Origin: Ophthalmolycus amberensis
Lineage: Eukaryota > Chordata > Actinopteri > Perciformes > Zoarcidae
Direction: 5' to 3'
NCBI GenBank assembly: GCA_024529925.1
Contig: JAFEUB010000736.1
Span: forward strand, 1,314,501 to 1,378,500
Length of the DNA: 64,000 nt
Both the position numbers and the translations under genes were made by a program. Position 1 is the first letter of the stretch. Each line of letters starts with the position of its first letter. This document shows, piece after piece, positions 11,866 to 24,300 of the stretch. The notes beneath the pieces were generated by a model that saw only the letters and a program-made list of their open reading frames with translations, was not told the DNA's origin and did no database searches.

Positions 11866-13555
11866 TGAGAAGGTAAAAGTTTAGGAGTTTTCCTTAACAC
11901 ATTATTTCATAATATGAATAAATTAATGTTGGTGTGAAACAAAAATATGAATATTTTTGAGGAAATACATGACCCCACATTCTTGTTAAGAAAAGATGAG
12001 AGAGGATCAATACCACTCTCAGATATCAAAGTGGTATTGATCTTCTCATCCGACTTTCAGCAAGAAAGCATGTTTACCAAAATGACTATTACTTCAACTC
12101 AAGGTCCACCCACTACCCTTTTCAAGGGCTTTCAACCACATCTCATGGTCTTCATTAGTTAACAGTTTAAGAGTTTATGACAAATGACAAATGAGCAAGC
12201 TCGTTGTGTTGAGGGAACATGGTTAAAGGCTCCAGAAAAAGCAAATCAGTAGACCTTGAATTTAGATTTATTTATTATTTTGCCAGATTAATTGTCAATT
12301 TATTTTTGTACTATTTGGCATAAATCCTTCAAATGGTAAACATCGTACAAAGTTGTCTGAAGAACCTTTGGTCACAGGTCCCATGTTGTGTATCTCCAGT
12401 CTAACAACGCTCCCCTGTCAAGACATGCTGACACTTATGTCCGCTGTATGTTTACACTGCCTGCCTTTGCACAGACAGGTTGCCGACACTATATCAGTGA
12501 CACGATACGGTTCAATCACAGGCTCTTACAACCCTGCTCTCAGAGGCTGCACTAGCTTGAGCGAAGCACTCAAAAACACCAAAGCTGGAGGTTAATTGAT
12601 GCATGGGTCACAACCATTGAGACAGGAGTCAATTAGAAAGCTTCGGATAAAAGCCTCTGCTCACTGGAATTATAAGCAACGTTGTGTATGGAATCAGCAA
12701 ATACAGGACGCCCTGTTATCCTTTTAGTGCAATCGGTTCAAATTGACTTAACTTACCAAGTACAGTGAATATGCAGGAGTTTGTTTTACTGGCATTGGTG
12801 CAGAGAGCAGAAGTTCCACATGTATCTGATTGAATAGTTATATTTTGATAATTAGACCTGTTATGGGACCCATATTTAAAGTCTGTCCTCTTGTACAATG
12901 CAGGGTTTCCTCCTGAGCTCCCTGAAGAGAGGAAGGAACATTGTGAAGCCTTGCTGTCGACCATCAAGGAAATTGCAGCAAAGGCATTGATCCTCTGAAG
13001 AATATAGCTACATGACAGATGTGATGATCATTGCAGAATTGCTTCTCCTCAGAGAGAGAAACAGAGTAAGAAGGAGATGAACGACTAACGGTCAACCAGC
13101 TATGAAATAAGAGAGAAATAGCGAGGCAAAAGAAGTGGGAATATTCAGAAGTTAAAGACATTGTTTCCGATTGTTCTGGACCGCTCGTGTTTAGACGATT
13201 ATGATTTGGCCGGCGCTTAAAACAACTACAGCCTGTGTGGGCTACGCACCAGTATTGACTGCAGTGAGTCACCTTACAGCGTAAACAGCAGATCTTAGAG
13301 GAGGCTGAGGGGTTTTGAAAGTAATCCAAAATCCAAAGAGACAATCATCAAGGCCACACACTGTACAGATGGTGTTTACCACGTGGGAGGCGGAGTGGCT
13401 GAGGGGGTGTGGCCAACAGACGGCACATCTCAATTAAAGATATGCTGATCATTGATGGAGAGTTAATGGCAGTCAATGGCAGCGTTATGTTCCATGAACT
13501 TTGCCGTCACTGTTTGAGACGTGTTTGATGTATCACTGCGCAAAAGTTAGCCGAA

Positions 13556-13815
13556 CATGCCCTTTAAAGGGGCAATTCACCCCAAAGTCATGTAGGAAGT
13601 ATTCATAGTTCCCTCAAACGGCTCACAACAAGGTCAGCGGATAATGTTGAGTAGCCATGATTTCTGGAAAGAAAGATTGCTGTTGAGTATTTTTTTGGCG
13701 CTTTAAGCACCACAAGCCGAGTGACTATTGGAGAGAAGGCAGACATTTCTATGGCCGATATCTCGGGGACTCACACCAAAACAATCTATCTTAGGGGGAA
13801 CTTTCCCTTTAAGGT
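13556..13815. repeat. MITE-like repeat with CCTTTAAAGGG-type inverted ends
   Basis: The left end is CCCTTTAAAGGGGCAATTCA. The right end is GGGGGAACTTTCCCTTTAAGG read across the strands, so the termini are inverted copies. The interior includes GGCGCTTTAAGCACCACAAG, which resembles a common fish repeat. It is about 260 bp with no reading frame. Confidence 0.6.
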
Positions 13816-15296
13816 GCAACTTCAACTGCAAACTATAGAGTTTTAATAAATTATTTGAACTCCATGTTTTACGCATACATGTATTAAATGTACAGAATGG
13901 CGATTAATTAATTGTGCAATTACGTTTTTCATCCACAATGATCTATTTACAAATTGCATCTATTTGTAATGAAATAAACAGCAAACTACAATTTAACAAT
14001 CAATCACCACCCACATTGACACCAGCAATAAGAGCCACGATGGAAATATCCAAAGTACAACTTTATCCCTGTGACACGGCCCACATCCAGTGAGAGCTGC
14101 ACAAGCTGGATCTGCATGATAATCACAAAGGAGCAGGTGCTGCTGATGGACACTTGTGCTGCTGCAAAAAGAAAAAGGCCAGACCCCATGCTGAAGAGAT
14201 GCGGCACCTAAATCAAAAACTCAGCTCAGAGAGGAAAAAGCTTGTACAACTGCAAGTGACCACATTTGGTTATTTCACATCAGAGATGTAATAATCATTC
14301 AGACGTCCCTGCAGCCCCCAGTGAAGACAGGTACAGGTTGTCTTTGACAGTGCACGGTGTCTCCTGAATGCTGCAGTGCACACTCCTATAGCATCTCCAA
14401 TCACATTTCATTCCACCTTTAGCCCAGATGTGATCTAAGTAAGCTGTGATGAAAAATGAATGATTGATAAGGCGCCAGATGTTTGGTGCCGTTTACCTCT
14501 GGATCTGGCAGAACACCGGGCACACGTTGACCAGTGAGAGGAGACAGTGGGCAGAAAGACAATGAATCTCGTAACTCATCAGATAACATGATGTGGCCCA
14601 GGTCCAACACGAAGCTAAGATGTTGGCCCTGCACTGTGAGGAGTCCAGCGGCAGAGCGGCAGAAGCTGAAGACCACTGATTAGACACATACGAGCTCGGA
14701 GCAACGGGGCCGAGAGCGTGCAGAGCTCTGATGCGGACTGCGGTGCATTCATTAATAGAGTGGGCTACACACATCACCCTGCCTGTATACGGCTACACGG
14801 TGGAAAATGGACGCCTAGCATCAAGCGGCCGGTACAGAGGAAACTCAGTGGAACGGGACACAGATCACACGTTACACACATCCACATCCACAGACAACCA
14901 CTCCCGATTGTGCGACCATTTCGTCATATACATCAGATATTTTAGTCCCAACACCTGCGGTGCAGATGCAGGGAGAGCTTCAAACGAGCTATTATAAGGA
15001 TTTCATTTGCATAATAGACGTTGCCGTCGCTAATTATAGGCCCGCGGAAATAGGTGGGAAAAATCATTCAGCATTTAATCAGAGAAGTGGCAGAAGTCTG
15101 AGAATGATTAGCATTCAGTTTTTTCCCTGATTCCGTAGTCTATACTGTCAGTAGTGGGCTAAGTTGCGGGCAACGTGAAACAAATCAACGTGGCGTGTAA
15201 ATTACACTGAATGAACTGTGATCCATTAAGCTGCAAAGTAAAGACAACAGTAAGACAGTAATCGTAATCATTAATAGAAGCTCGTAGAGGTCTTAC

Positions 15297-15560
15297 CTGC
15301 AGGGTTTTTTTTTATTTCAGAGATTCGCAGCGCGTCGCACTCCCAAAGAGATGGAGATGGAGGGAAAAAAAGAAGATAGGGGGTGGACGGTGGATGGGCT
15401 GAATAACGGGTCTATCGAGGCAAAATAAATAAATAAATAGAAAGGGGATGATTAGAGTTGGTGAAAATAAGAAGCTCGTGAGGGACTGGATTCCCAATTC
15501 CTGATTAAATTTCAGTCAGCCAGTGGTGGAAAAGGGTTGAACATGCATAAAAAAGGCGAA
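15297..15560 (-). other. Candidate first (non-coding) exon of cacng8
   Basis: On the minus strand CCCTGCAG|GTAAGACC is a strong donor. Just upstream the DNA becomes CpG-richer, as expected at a promoter. It contains no in-frame start that joins the cacng8 frame. The 5' limit is a guess. Confidence 0.3.
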
Positions 15561-15960
15561 TACAAAACACGTCACTGAACACGGATTTGTCTACAGTGGA
15601 TGTGGCCGCTGCTTGTGTGTACTCGGGGAGAATGCGTCTACCCCCCCCCCTCCCCTCCGGTTGGACGCGCGCTCGTCTGCTCCCTCTATCTATTTCTCCC
15701 ACACTGAGCGCGAAGCAAGCAACTTGTCGCATCCCACCAAAACTCCTCAATGATGTGAATGATGACGGATACTGTCAGAATCGACACAAGATGCAATCTA
15801 CTATGTTGCGCTACAAGATCACGGCGAAGGTTTAACCCCCCCTCATCTCATCTGCCCTCCCTCTCCCTCTTCTCTCTCATATTGGGGGAATTGGTCTGGA
15901 TGTGCTTATTGGAGCGTGTGCCGCGCGCACAGGGCCTGTGCGATTGTAAGTAGCCTACTA
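15560..15960 (-). promoter_or_regulatory. Possible CpG-rich promoter region of cacng8
   Basis: CpG-rich segments (GGACGCGCGCTCG near 15663 and GCCGCGCGCAC near 15920) and a C10 run (15641-15650) stand out in AT-rich DNA, about 9 kb upstream of the coding start and just upstream of a good splice donor. No TATA box is evident. This is inference only. Confidence 0.3.
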
Positions 15961-16125
15961 GCCATGACCGTTTATATGTGTTATTGATGTACAAACATAT
16001 AGATATATATTTTGCTGGAGAGCGACTCGATGGAGCGCCACTGGGACACTTTTCATCTGTGGTGATGATGATGATGATGATGGGGCCGCGCTGGTAGTTC
16101 TGGGAAATGCAGCACGAGCGCAGCC

Positions 16126-16154
16126 CTGCAGAGAGAGAGAGAGACAGGACAGAG

Positions 16155-16217
<63 letters not shown>

Positions 16218-16242
16218 GAGAGAGAGAGAGAGAGAGCGAGAA
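16126..16242. repeat. (GA)n microsatellite
   Basis: About 100 bp of GA units with short interruptions. Confidence 0.95.
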
Positions 16243-16448
16243 AGTGGAGACAGTGGAGTCAAATATCTACAGGTCAATATGTATGTATATCAATATGGAC
16301 AGAAATTCATCCAGAGCCAAATAATAGTTGTGATAATTGACTATCATTGCCATAATTATTTAGTCTTTAGTGATAAAGGATCTATCTGTTTGTAATATAG
16401 ACTCAATTATGTCATGCACAGATCTATAAACATGAAGCTAGTGCTGAA

Positions 16449-16497
16449 GCTGCTGGTCGCAGAGCAGCAGGTCGCAGCTGGTCGCAGAGCAGCAGAC
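16449..16497 (+). repeat. Short direct duplication
   Basis: The unit GCTGGTCGCAGAGCAGCAG occurs twice, separated by GTCGCA. Confidence 0.8.
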
Positions 16498-16556
16498 AAA
16501 ACTGAGCGGACAATGACCTTCAATAGCTTTAAAATGGCTTTGCTGCCCATTTCACC

Positions 16557-16562
16557 TCTCTC

Positions 16563-16597
<35 letters not shown>

Positions 16598-16634
16598 TTC
16601 TCTCTCTCTGTCTCACACACACACACACACACTG
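16557..16634. repeat. (TC)n then (AC)n compound microsatellite
   Basis: Pyrimidine TC units pass directly into AC units. Confidence 0.9.
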
Positions 16635-16822
16635 ATGCGCACACACACAAACACGAGAGGGGAGAGGGAGAGCTGGAGAGAGCTAATACAGAGTGACAGG
16701 TCTTTCATGCAGTAATGGTGATGGTGAAAAGAGAGATCCACTCAACCCACACTGCCACACACATTAAGTCAAGCACAAACGCATACGCAGACACAGACAA
16801 ACAAAAGAAGCTAACATACGCC

Positions 16823-16823
<1 letters not shown>

Positions 16824-16865
<42 letters not shown>
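16824..16865. repeat. (AC)n microsatellite
   Basis: About 42 bp. A second AC tract follows at about 16958-16977. Confidence 0.9.
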
Positions 16866-16867
<2 letters not shown>

Positions 16868-17826
16868 TTACAGAAAAGTGGCCACAAAGCAACCACAAGT
16901 CACAATTTAATCTCAATTGTTTAGACCAGCAGTCAGGCTTCATTCAGCAGAAAGGACACACACACACACACACACACCTACGCACGTGCACACACACAAA
17001 CAGCTCTCAGTCGTAGAAGTCAGACAGCAGAGTGCTCACACGTTTTAGATTTATTGAGCTGTGGATGTTTGATGTTTGACTTCCTAATGTAACACCTCTC
17101 ACTCTGACTCTCTTTCTCTTACACACACTGGCACAGCCACACATTATTATTTACTACTTGCAGCTTTGACGTATTGCTTTCAAATTCTGTCGTTCTGGAT
17201 TAGGTTCTGATAGGAATAATCTGATAGATTATAGATTGTATTTTTTCTCTATTTAATTGATCTCTTGTTGATCAGAAACAACAAACTGGCTGTTGCTCTA
17301 AACGTATTATTAGTTCACCTACAACAGCTCTTTCCCTCACTTTACTCTCTTTTTGACCTTGACCAAAACAAGTATCTTCTAAATTCTCTTAATTGTAGAA
17401 CAAAATATTTGTATATTACAAACCAGATTTGAATTCCCTTTCAGTGAATTTACTTTAAATTACAATTCATTCTAATAATTTTTAATGCTATTTCTTTTGT
17501 CTCAGGCAGGTCATGATAAACAATTACAACCTTCATGCATACACATATGCCAACAAACACAGCCAGTCACGCACAAACACATACACACATACAGCACTGA
17601 TCAATTGTTGCCTTCAGGCGGTGGTGGCTTGCCGTGACTGAGGAGGGAGCCTGGTTAACATCCAGTGGTTCACCGCAGTGCAGTGTGCATTCACTTACAA
17701 TGGTTCCCTCCATCACAGAGACCAGCCAGAAAAACACTCTTCACCATATCATTATGAGTGCATGCTCACTACCATTCACATCAAAATGAGGGCTCATCTT
17801 TCAGTCTGTTCCAATTATGTGAACCC

Positions 17827-17837
<11 letters not shown>

Positions 17838-17872
<35 letters not shown>
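17838..17872. repeat. (TA)n microsatellite
   Basis: About 35 bp of TA following a short A run. Confidence 0.9.
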
Positions 17873-17875
<3 letters not shown>

Positions 17876-18429
17876 AAGATAATGAAACATTTAACAACAA
17901 ATAATATGAAGATATAAATTCAGAAGCAGATAACCAGACGGGGTGTACAGGTTGAACCCATGTTTGAAGTTTTATTCATGTTTAGGGGAAGGCGAGTGGC
18001 AGATGTCAACACTTTCAACAGGGATCTTAATCACAACCGCGATTGAATTATGTAACTCAAGATTATACAGCATCAGTTCCATTGAAGCATTAAACAGCAT
18101 TTGTTTTACCCATTTTTTTTCTTTACAAAGACGGTCATGTGCAAGAAGTCCACGCTTTATGCAGAAGCAAGCACAGCTACACCCTTTTATGTAATCATGT
18201 AGAGGCAAAGAAAAAAGCTGGGGGTAGTAGAGAGGGAAAAACAAAGAGGTACGGAGATGAAAAGGGAAAGAACTGCCGCAGTTTATGAGGCAGCGAATGA
18301 TTATCAAATGGTTCTAATAAACATGGAAATAAGTAATGCAAAGGAAGATACAGAACAGCTGTCCACAGTCACAAAGGTCATGATGGGGCCATCAGTAGTC
18401 AAAAGGTTACAAACGTGGCTTTAAACCAT

Positions 18430-18550
18430 GAAGGTTTAGATGCCTATTGGTCGGAAATCTTCTTCAACGGCTACTGCTGAGATGCCTTGAGCAAGGCACT
18501 TAACCCCCAAACTGTAAAAGCAGAACCAACAACAGAAGGATGCAGTTACA
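18430..18550 (+). repeat. Possible SINE-like fragment
   Basis: The segment GAGCAAGGCACTTAACCCCC is typical of a repeat found in many fish genomes (recognised from memory). No poly(A) or tRNA-like promoter boxes were established. Confidence 0.35.
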
Positions 18551-19116
18551 CTGGGCTTCACCTAGATACCAATCGTGCCAGTGCATAAACAAAGTGCAGG
18601 GCCGTGATGAAGGTCCACATGCTTGCGCAACGAAACCCTGCATGAGGGTGGAAATACGATGATATCTCCATGATCTCACTTTATGTTCTCCCCCGTATAG
18701 TCTGTGAAACTTCCCTCACACAAATCCTCTGTAGGACATCAGTGTGTTTCCCTCTCTCCAGCATCACAGTGATAATGAAAACCAGCCATTACACAAGGAC
18801 ACGATGGTTTTATTCTCATTACAGAGATATATCGTATCGATGTGTCCCTGTGCATGATGTGCCTGAAAAACAAACTAAATCAACTATTCGACTGTTTTTG
18901 ATACGCAGGTCCTGCTTGTCCGCCCAAGATTACTACTCTGCATCGTGGAGATACTGTACAGTATTTAAGAGCAACTTGATCTGAACATTAAGGTTCAAAA
19001 GCATCTGAAAATATATTAATTGCTACAAAATGAACAGACAACATGACAAGTGCATGACAAAGTCGGCTAAAATATCCCACAATGTCATACGCAGCCTACT
19101 ACAATGTGATGTTGAA

Positions 19117-19419
19117 GGATTGATTTATCAATTAGTCCATTAAAAAAATGAATCAGCACTATTTTGAAAATAGTTTTAGTCTATCAGAGAAAAATGCCAA
19201 ACATATGGTGGAGGATTTCATGTGTTTCTTTGTCATATATAGTAGAAAACGTTTGGTTTTGGACTGTTGGTTGAATAAAACAATCTGACTAAGTAAATTA
19301 CGTTGAGCTGTGGGCCATTACATTTGCCACTTTTTCACTATTTTCTGAAATTTCACAGACAAAACAATGAATCTAGATTAATAAACAGATCAGGCTTATA
19401 AAAATTTGATGCAGTCCTA
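19117..19419 (-). repeat. Interspersed repeat of the GGCTGCAACTAA family, copy 2
   Basis: Read on the plus strand it has AAAAATGCCAAACAT, TTTCTTTGTCATATAT, GGTTTTGGACTGTTGGTTG and CACTATTTTCTGAAATTTCA, then ends TTTGATGCAGTCCTA, the reverse of the family start. It is degenerate and about 300 bp. Confidence 0.65.
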
Positions 19420-20272
19420 AACACAAGAGAGCTCAATATCATGTTTTTATGTAAACATATACATTTTCAGATACTCTAGAAACTTTTAGCACAATGCACC
19501 ATCACAAATGAGAACCGAAAATACTGGAATTAAAGAACGGCCTATTTTGTCCATGTCCTGAGGACTTGCGTTTCACAAACAGCGGTATTTGTCCTTTGAG
19601 CATTAAGTGCAAATGTTATTAACGCTTCCATCTGTGAGTTTTCCAGATATATAAATAACATTGAAGCTTTTAAAAAGTACTTCTGCCCAGTCTTTAAAGC
19701 ATAAATCTTGCTCCATGTGCAGTTCAAAATGGCATGTCTTGTTGCACCTGCCATTCACCGTGACAGCTCCAGTCCAACTCATCTGTGCTGCACCATCAAC
19801 TGACACACAGTGCAGATCAGTGACGAAGGAAGAGTGCATGAAAAAGTAGTGACCTGGGCCCGATCTGATCCAGGGTCAGTGCTGAACAGTGGCCAGAAGA
19901 GGGCATCAGACCGCCACATCAGTGTCGGGTGGGTCCTCCTTCCAACCATCCTTGCGTCGTTGGTTGCAGTGCGCCTGTTGCAGAGTCTTCATCCAAAGCA
20001 GAATGAGTCAGACATTTTCTTAATGTGACTTGTGCCAAAGCTTCATTCATAATCTACAACAGCTAGATAGAAGTCCTCATGTGCAATTTTATGTACAAGA
20101 AATTTAGAAATTGGTATCTTAATCAAACATGTAAAACATAAAGTAGATTTCTCCTTATATTTCAGAACATAGTCCACTTCTGTCAGTTTTTTTTTTTTAC
20201 AAAGATTAACAGCATTCACATATAGTGTTCTTATTTCAGAACTACTCTATTGTTACCTAATACTTTTTAATT

Positions 20273-20273
<1 letters not shown>

Positions 20274-20303
<30 letters not shown>
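20274..20303. repeat. (AAT)n microsatellite
   Basis: About ten trinucleotide units. Confidence 0.9.
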
Positions 20304-20769
20304 CGTTGACATTGTGAGTTCTGAAACTGGATTGATGATGTAAGAAATTTATATTTACCTTTTGGTAAAAAGGTACGTAGTCTGTGTATTTTTATGAATT
20401 AAGTATGTATAAAAACGATGTGCATCCTCAGTCTCTGTGATCAGTGTTTTGCATTGTACATTTCCAAATGCATACAAATGTCCTGCAGCACTGCAGTATC
20501 TTCGCATTATACCGCAGCCCCTCGCTCTCCCTGCCTCCCTCTCCCTCCCCTATATCTCCTCTGTCACTAAACCTAACCTCTAAAGTCTTTCTAGGAATCA
20601 CTTTTTTACCTCTTTCCATCATGACAAACTGAATTCCTCTTTTTCTTTAGCAATCAACTCTTGTTTTTATTTCCCCCCGCCCATTGCACTTTCTGGCATA
20701 TCTCCACAATCCTGTTAAATCTCCAACACCTCCTTTGTCCTTGGTTCATTATAGGTTCAAACGCTACAT

Positions 20770-20775
20770 TTTATT
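20770..20775 (-). promoter_or_regulatory. Candidate poly(A) signal of cacng7
   Basis: AATAAA on the minus strand, about 140 nt after the cacng7 stop codon. Other sites further on are possible. Confidence 0.4.
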
Positions 20776-20916
20776 ATGTCTGATCACCTCTCTCCACTTA
20801 ATCTCACATGATCTGTGCTCCAAACTCAGTATTTACTCTCATCCACATCTAAATGTACAGTATACGTGATTATGAGGAGTCAGTGTCTCTCCTTCCCTCC
20901 CTCGTGCTCCCTCTTC

Positions 20917-21366
20917 CTAACAGGGGGAGGCGCTCATGTGCATGTGAGTGTGATAGTGCGGCGGAGGCATGGGCATCGGAGGCATGGCCATGGGAAGAGC
21001 TTGGCCTTGGGGATGTGAGGCGTGCGACCTGGTGAGGGTGTGTGTGGTGGGGTAGCCAGCAGACTGCGGGGGCATTTGGTAGCTCCCTGCGGAAGAAGAC
21101 CCAGAAGGCGGGCTGCCCTGCCCTTGGAGGCTGCTTTTGGGGGGCACCGGGGGTGCCTGGTTGAGCTGGATGGAGATGTCGCTGGAGGCTTCGGAGGTGC
21201 TGCGGCCTCGCTTCGGCGGAGGCCAGGATGATTCTGGGTGGAGGAATTGGCCGCTGTAGTCGCTGCTCTCGGACAGGCGGGGGCGGTAGAGTGCAGGGTG
21301 GGGGCGGTACATCTCTTCCTCGGCGTAGCGCTTCATAAACAGATAGACTGACATCACCCCGGCCCC
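20917..21366 (-). CDS. cacng7: cacng7 coding exon 5 (TM4 end and cytoplasmic tail)
   Basis: The acceptor CTCAG precedes GAGVMSVYLFMKRYAEEEMY. The RPRLSESSDYSGQFLHPE block is family-typical. After it come PPVPPKS, Ser/Gly-rich and Met/Pro/His-rich segments not present at this length in mammals, then SASPC and TAG at 20917-20919. Confidence 0.95.
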   Translation of the reverse strand, partial: GAGVMSVYLFMKRYAEEEMYRPHPALYRPRLSESSDYSGQFLHPESSWPPPKRGRSTSEASSDISIQLNQAPPVPPKSSLQGQGSPPSGSSSAGSYQMPPQSAGYPTTHTLTRSHASHPQGQALPMAMPPMPMPPPHYHTHMHMSASPC

Positions 21367-24300
21367 CTGAGACAGCGAGTGAGAAAAGAAGCGGGATGAG
21401 ATGAGGGGGGTGATAAGATGCCACAGGGAGAGAGGGACTTAGCTGCGTAAATAAACTGAGTTCAGAGCAAAACACATTTTCAAAGAAGTAGTAACAAGTG
21501 ATGGCTGGGGAAATTCAATTAAAAGTGACTGATAGACCAGAAGTGTTAAAAGGAATGTATTAAAGTAAAGAGGTGAAAGTATCAGCCTTTGATTTAGAAA
21601 GATGAGGTACGCTTTAAATTCATTTAAGCTCATATATAACAGATTGAAAGGAAAAGAAAGGCGAAAGGGGGAGACATGAGTGTGGAGAACAGATGGGGAG
21701 AAAGGAGAGAAGAGGGGAGGAGGTTAGTGTCCACTGCACCACATTAAGAGCAGTGCTGCTGTTGATGATGGGAAAGAGGCAGGAGGAGAGTGGGGGGGGG
21801 ATGAGCAGAGGATTCACATGATATCTCTCCACGCATGGATGCACACATGAACACACACACACAAACCATTGATGCCTCACCATATCTACAGCATTGTAAT
21901 CATCTTACCTTCTTGCACTCAGCATGCAACACTTAGAAATGAAAATATATTCTCCATCTGTAACATATGTATGCAAACAGACACTCTCTCACTCTCTTTC
22001 ACATATTTCTTCCCACGAACAAAAACACAAACACACAGACAGACACACACACACACACACACACAGCCCAGACCGACCTCTTTGAGTAAGAAGGAAGAGG
22101 CAGCGAAGGCGAAGGACCAGCCATAGTGGTAGTTGAAGAACTGCTCGGGCTCCCTGGGCCGGTTCATCACCTCATCATTAATACTGGAGATGTAGAGTAC
22201 CAGGCCCACCACCAGACTGAGGCCTGCACACATCACATTAACAATGACAGCGAGTCAGAGAGAGCCAGAGAGTCAGATACAAGAGAGAGCGAGGAGGTCA
22301 TTATATGGCGATCCAGACAGCTGCAGTAGTGTGGCGAGGGTTTAGGAGACAGAAAGAGCGAGAGAGCGATGGGATGTGAAGTGACCAGACCAAGAAATTT
22401 GCCTCCAATATGTTACATTACAAAATAGATGGCAGAGAGGCCAGAGAGTGTGTATGTATCATAATGACAGATAAAGAGATAAAGATCAATGACTTTTAGA
22501 GAGATGCCTCATGGAAACAAAGCAATGGAAATAATATTAATGGAAAACATAAAAAATATATATTACAAATTTAAGTTCGACCTTCTGATTGTAATTTCAT
22601 TGAAATGTAATTTCTAGATAACAGTGTCGCCTGCAGATTTCCATTTAAACTAAAAAAATGTATTTCCTTTACTTATCCTGAGAACAAAGTACCTTTAATT
22701 TAATTCTCATATTTTGATTACTGACTGAGCTTGTACGTTTATAATTTGGTCCTTTTTGAAAATCACAATAATGATATGTTTAAAAAAGAGAGGGATAAAC
22801 ACTGAAAGTACGTAAAAACAAACAAAAGTGTCTTGACACAGTTGTAATACCATTTAGCGGCTACATTCAGCATCCACTGTAAACTTGCGTTAGAGGACTC
22901 TAAGCATCGTATGGAAAACCAGAATAAGCTTTCAGTGACCCTTTTCAGCCAGAAGCAACATATACAACATTAAAACCCCTTCCTCCAAGAACAATCTTAG
23001 AAATGTTAAATGCATGAGATACAACATATGGCCAACATCAAATAATCAATATTCAATGAAAGCTGCATGCTGTAAGCAGCAAAATGAGTATTTTTAGCCT
23101 TCCCTGCAAGATTAAAATGTACCACCCGGCTGTCATGCCCTTCACAGTAAACGCCTAGTTTGAGAGGCTGTGTTGTCAATTTAAAATTGAAAACCACAGA
23201 ATATGCAGAAACCATGCTGCTGGTAATCCTGCAGTGGAAGTACATCTTTATCTAAATAAGTGACAGCATCAAAATTGGGGGAAACACGGATGTGCACGTG
23301 CACACTTAGGAGATAAAGGAAACCAAAGGGTGTGCATGTGTGAGACAAAAAGAAAGAAGAAATAGATTGTACAAATGCATATGCAAGATGTCTGTTGGGT
23401 AAGAGAGAAATATCAACCTCTAGCCATGCTCGAACAGCTGGGGCGTCTGTAATATCACTCAGAACACGACCGACCCGAACTACAATATTTACCAAACACC
23501 GTGTCAGTGATGCCAGCAGAATAGTCTCACATCTCTCAGAAGTCCACCAACACCACAACATCCACAGTGACTAAGACTACTGAGGGATACAATCTGAATG
23601 AAGGAGTAAGTATGAGAGGAAGGATAGCGACTGAGAGGGTGGTGGGCAGAAAAAGCTATGAAAACTGAGAGCTGAGAGGCTGGGTGAATGAGAGAAGGGG
23701 GGAGGCTGAGGGAGGAGGGGTGAGTAGGGAAGGCAGGAGGAAGGCAGTGTTTAGAGAGAGAGGCTCAGTGCAGCAGAATATCTAACCGCTGAAAAGCAAT
23801 TTGATACACTTGCCCCTTATTATCACCCTATTATCAAAAAGCACTGCGACACTTCCAGCACAGGCTATAAACATGACATAACGCCGGTTACATAAAACCT
23901 ATTATTCTGCTACACGCTTTATCAGCAAGTCCCCGCCACGGCAAAGTCAGGAGCCGTTGCTGCAGCTCCCGTTTGATGCTCCTCTAAGCTCTGCAGCGCT
24001 GCTTCCTCCTCAAACATGTCAAGTGAAACAGCCTTCAAAGAACATGAGCTCCAATTTGGCACCCGGCAGTCTTTACACACAGTGGACAAGAAACGTGAGC
24101 ATTAGAGCCACCTGCTGTTCAACAAGGTTAATTACACTAATGCAGAAAATAAAGATGAGAGAGCTGCTCATGGTACTGTGGGAATATCGCGTATATGTTC
24201 AGAATTCTGACAATCCTTGGGCGTAATCCAAAAATTCATAATTCCTCTCTTAAAGCCTGTTTAATTCCAAAGTCAGAAGAGCAGGAAGCTAATAGTCACC

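Larger units (their letters stand above)
7859..15296. other. Spacer or long cacng8 5' intron, no gene seen
   Basis: This stretch has no exon-like reading frame. It contains CA-rich DNA (8816-8975), TG repeats (9510-9539, 9651-9686), a 56-bp (AC)n, two MITE-like repeats (11692-11865 and 13556-13815) and a non-repetitive block at 10430-10640. It is probably the 5' intron of cacng8 if the first exon near 15.3 kb is real. Confidence 0.6.
16270..20769. other. Intergenic spacer between cacng7 and cacng8
   Basis: No gene was seen. It contains the microsatellites listed separately, two interspersed repeats (18430-18550 and 19117-19419) and a non-repetitive block at 19540-20040 that might be extended cacng7 3' UTR. 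Confidence 0.6.
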
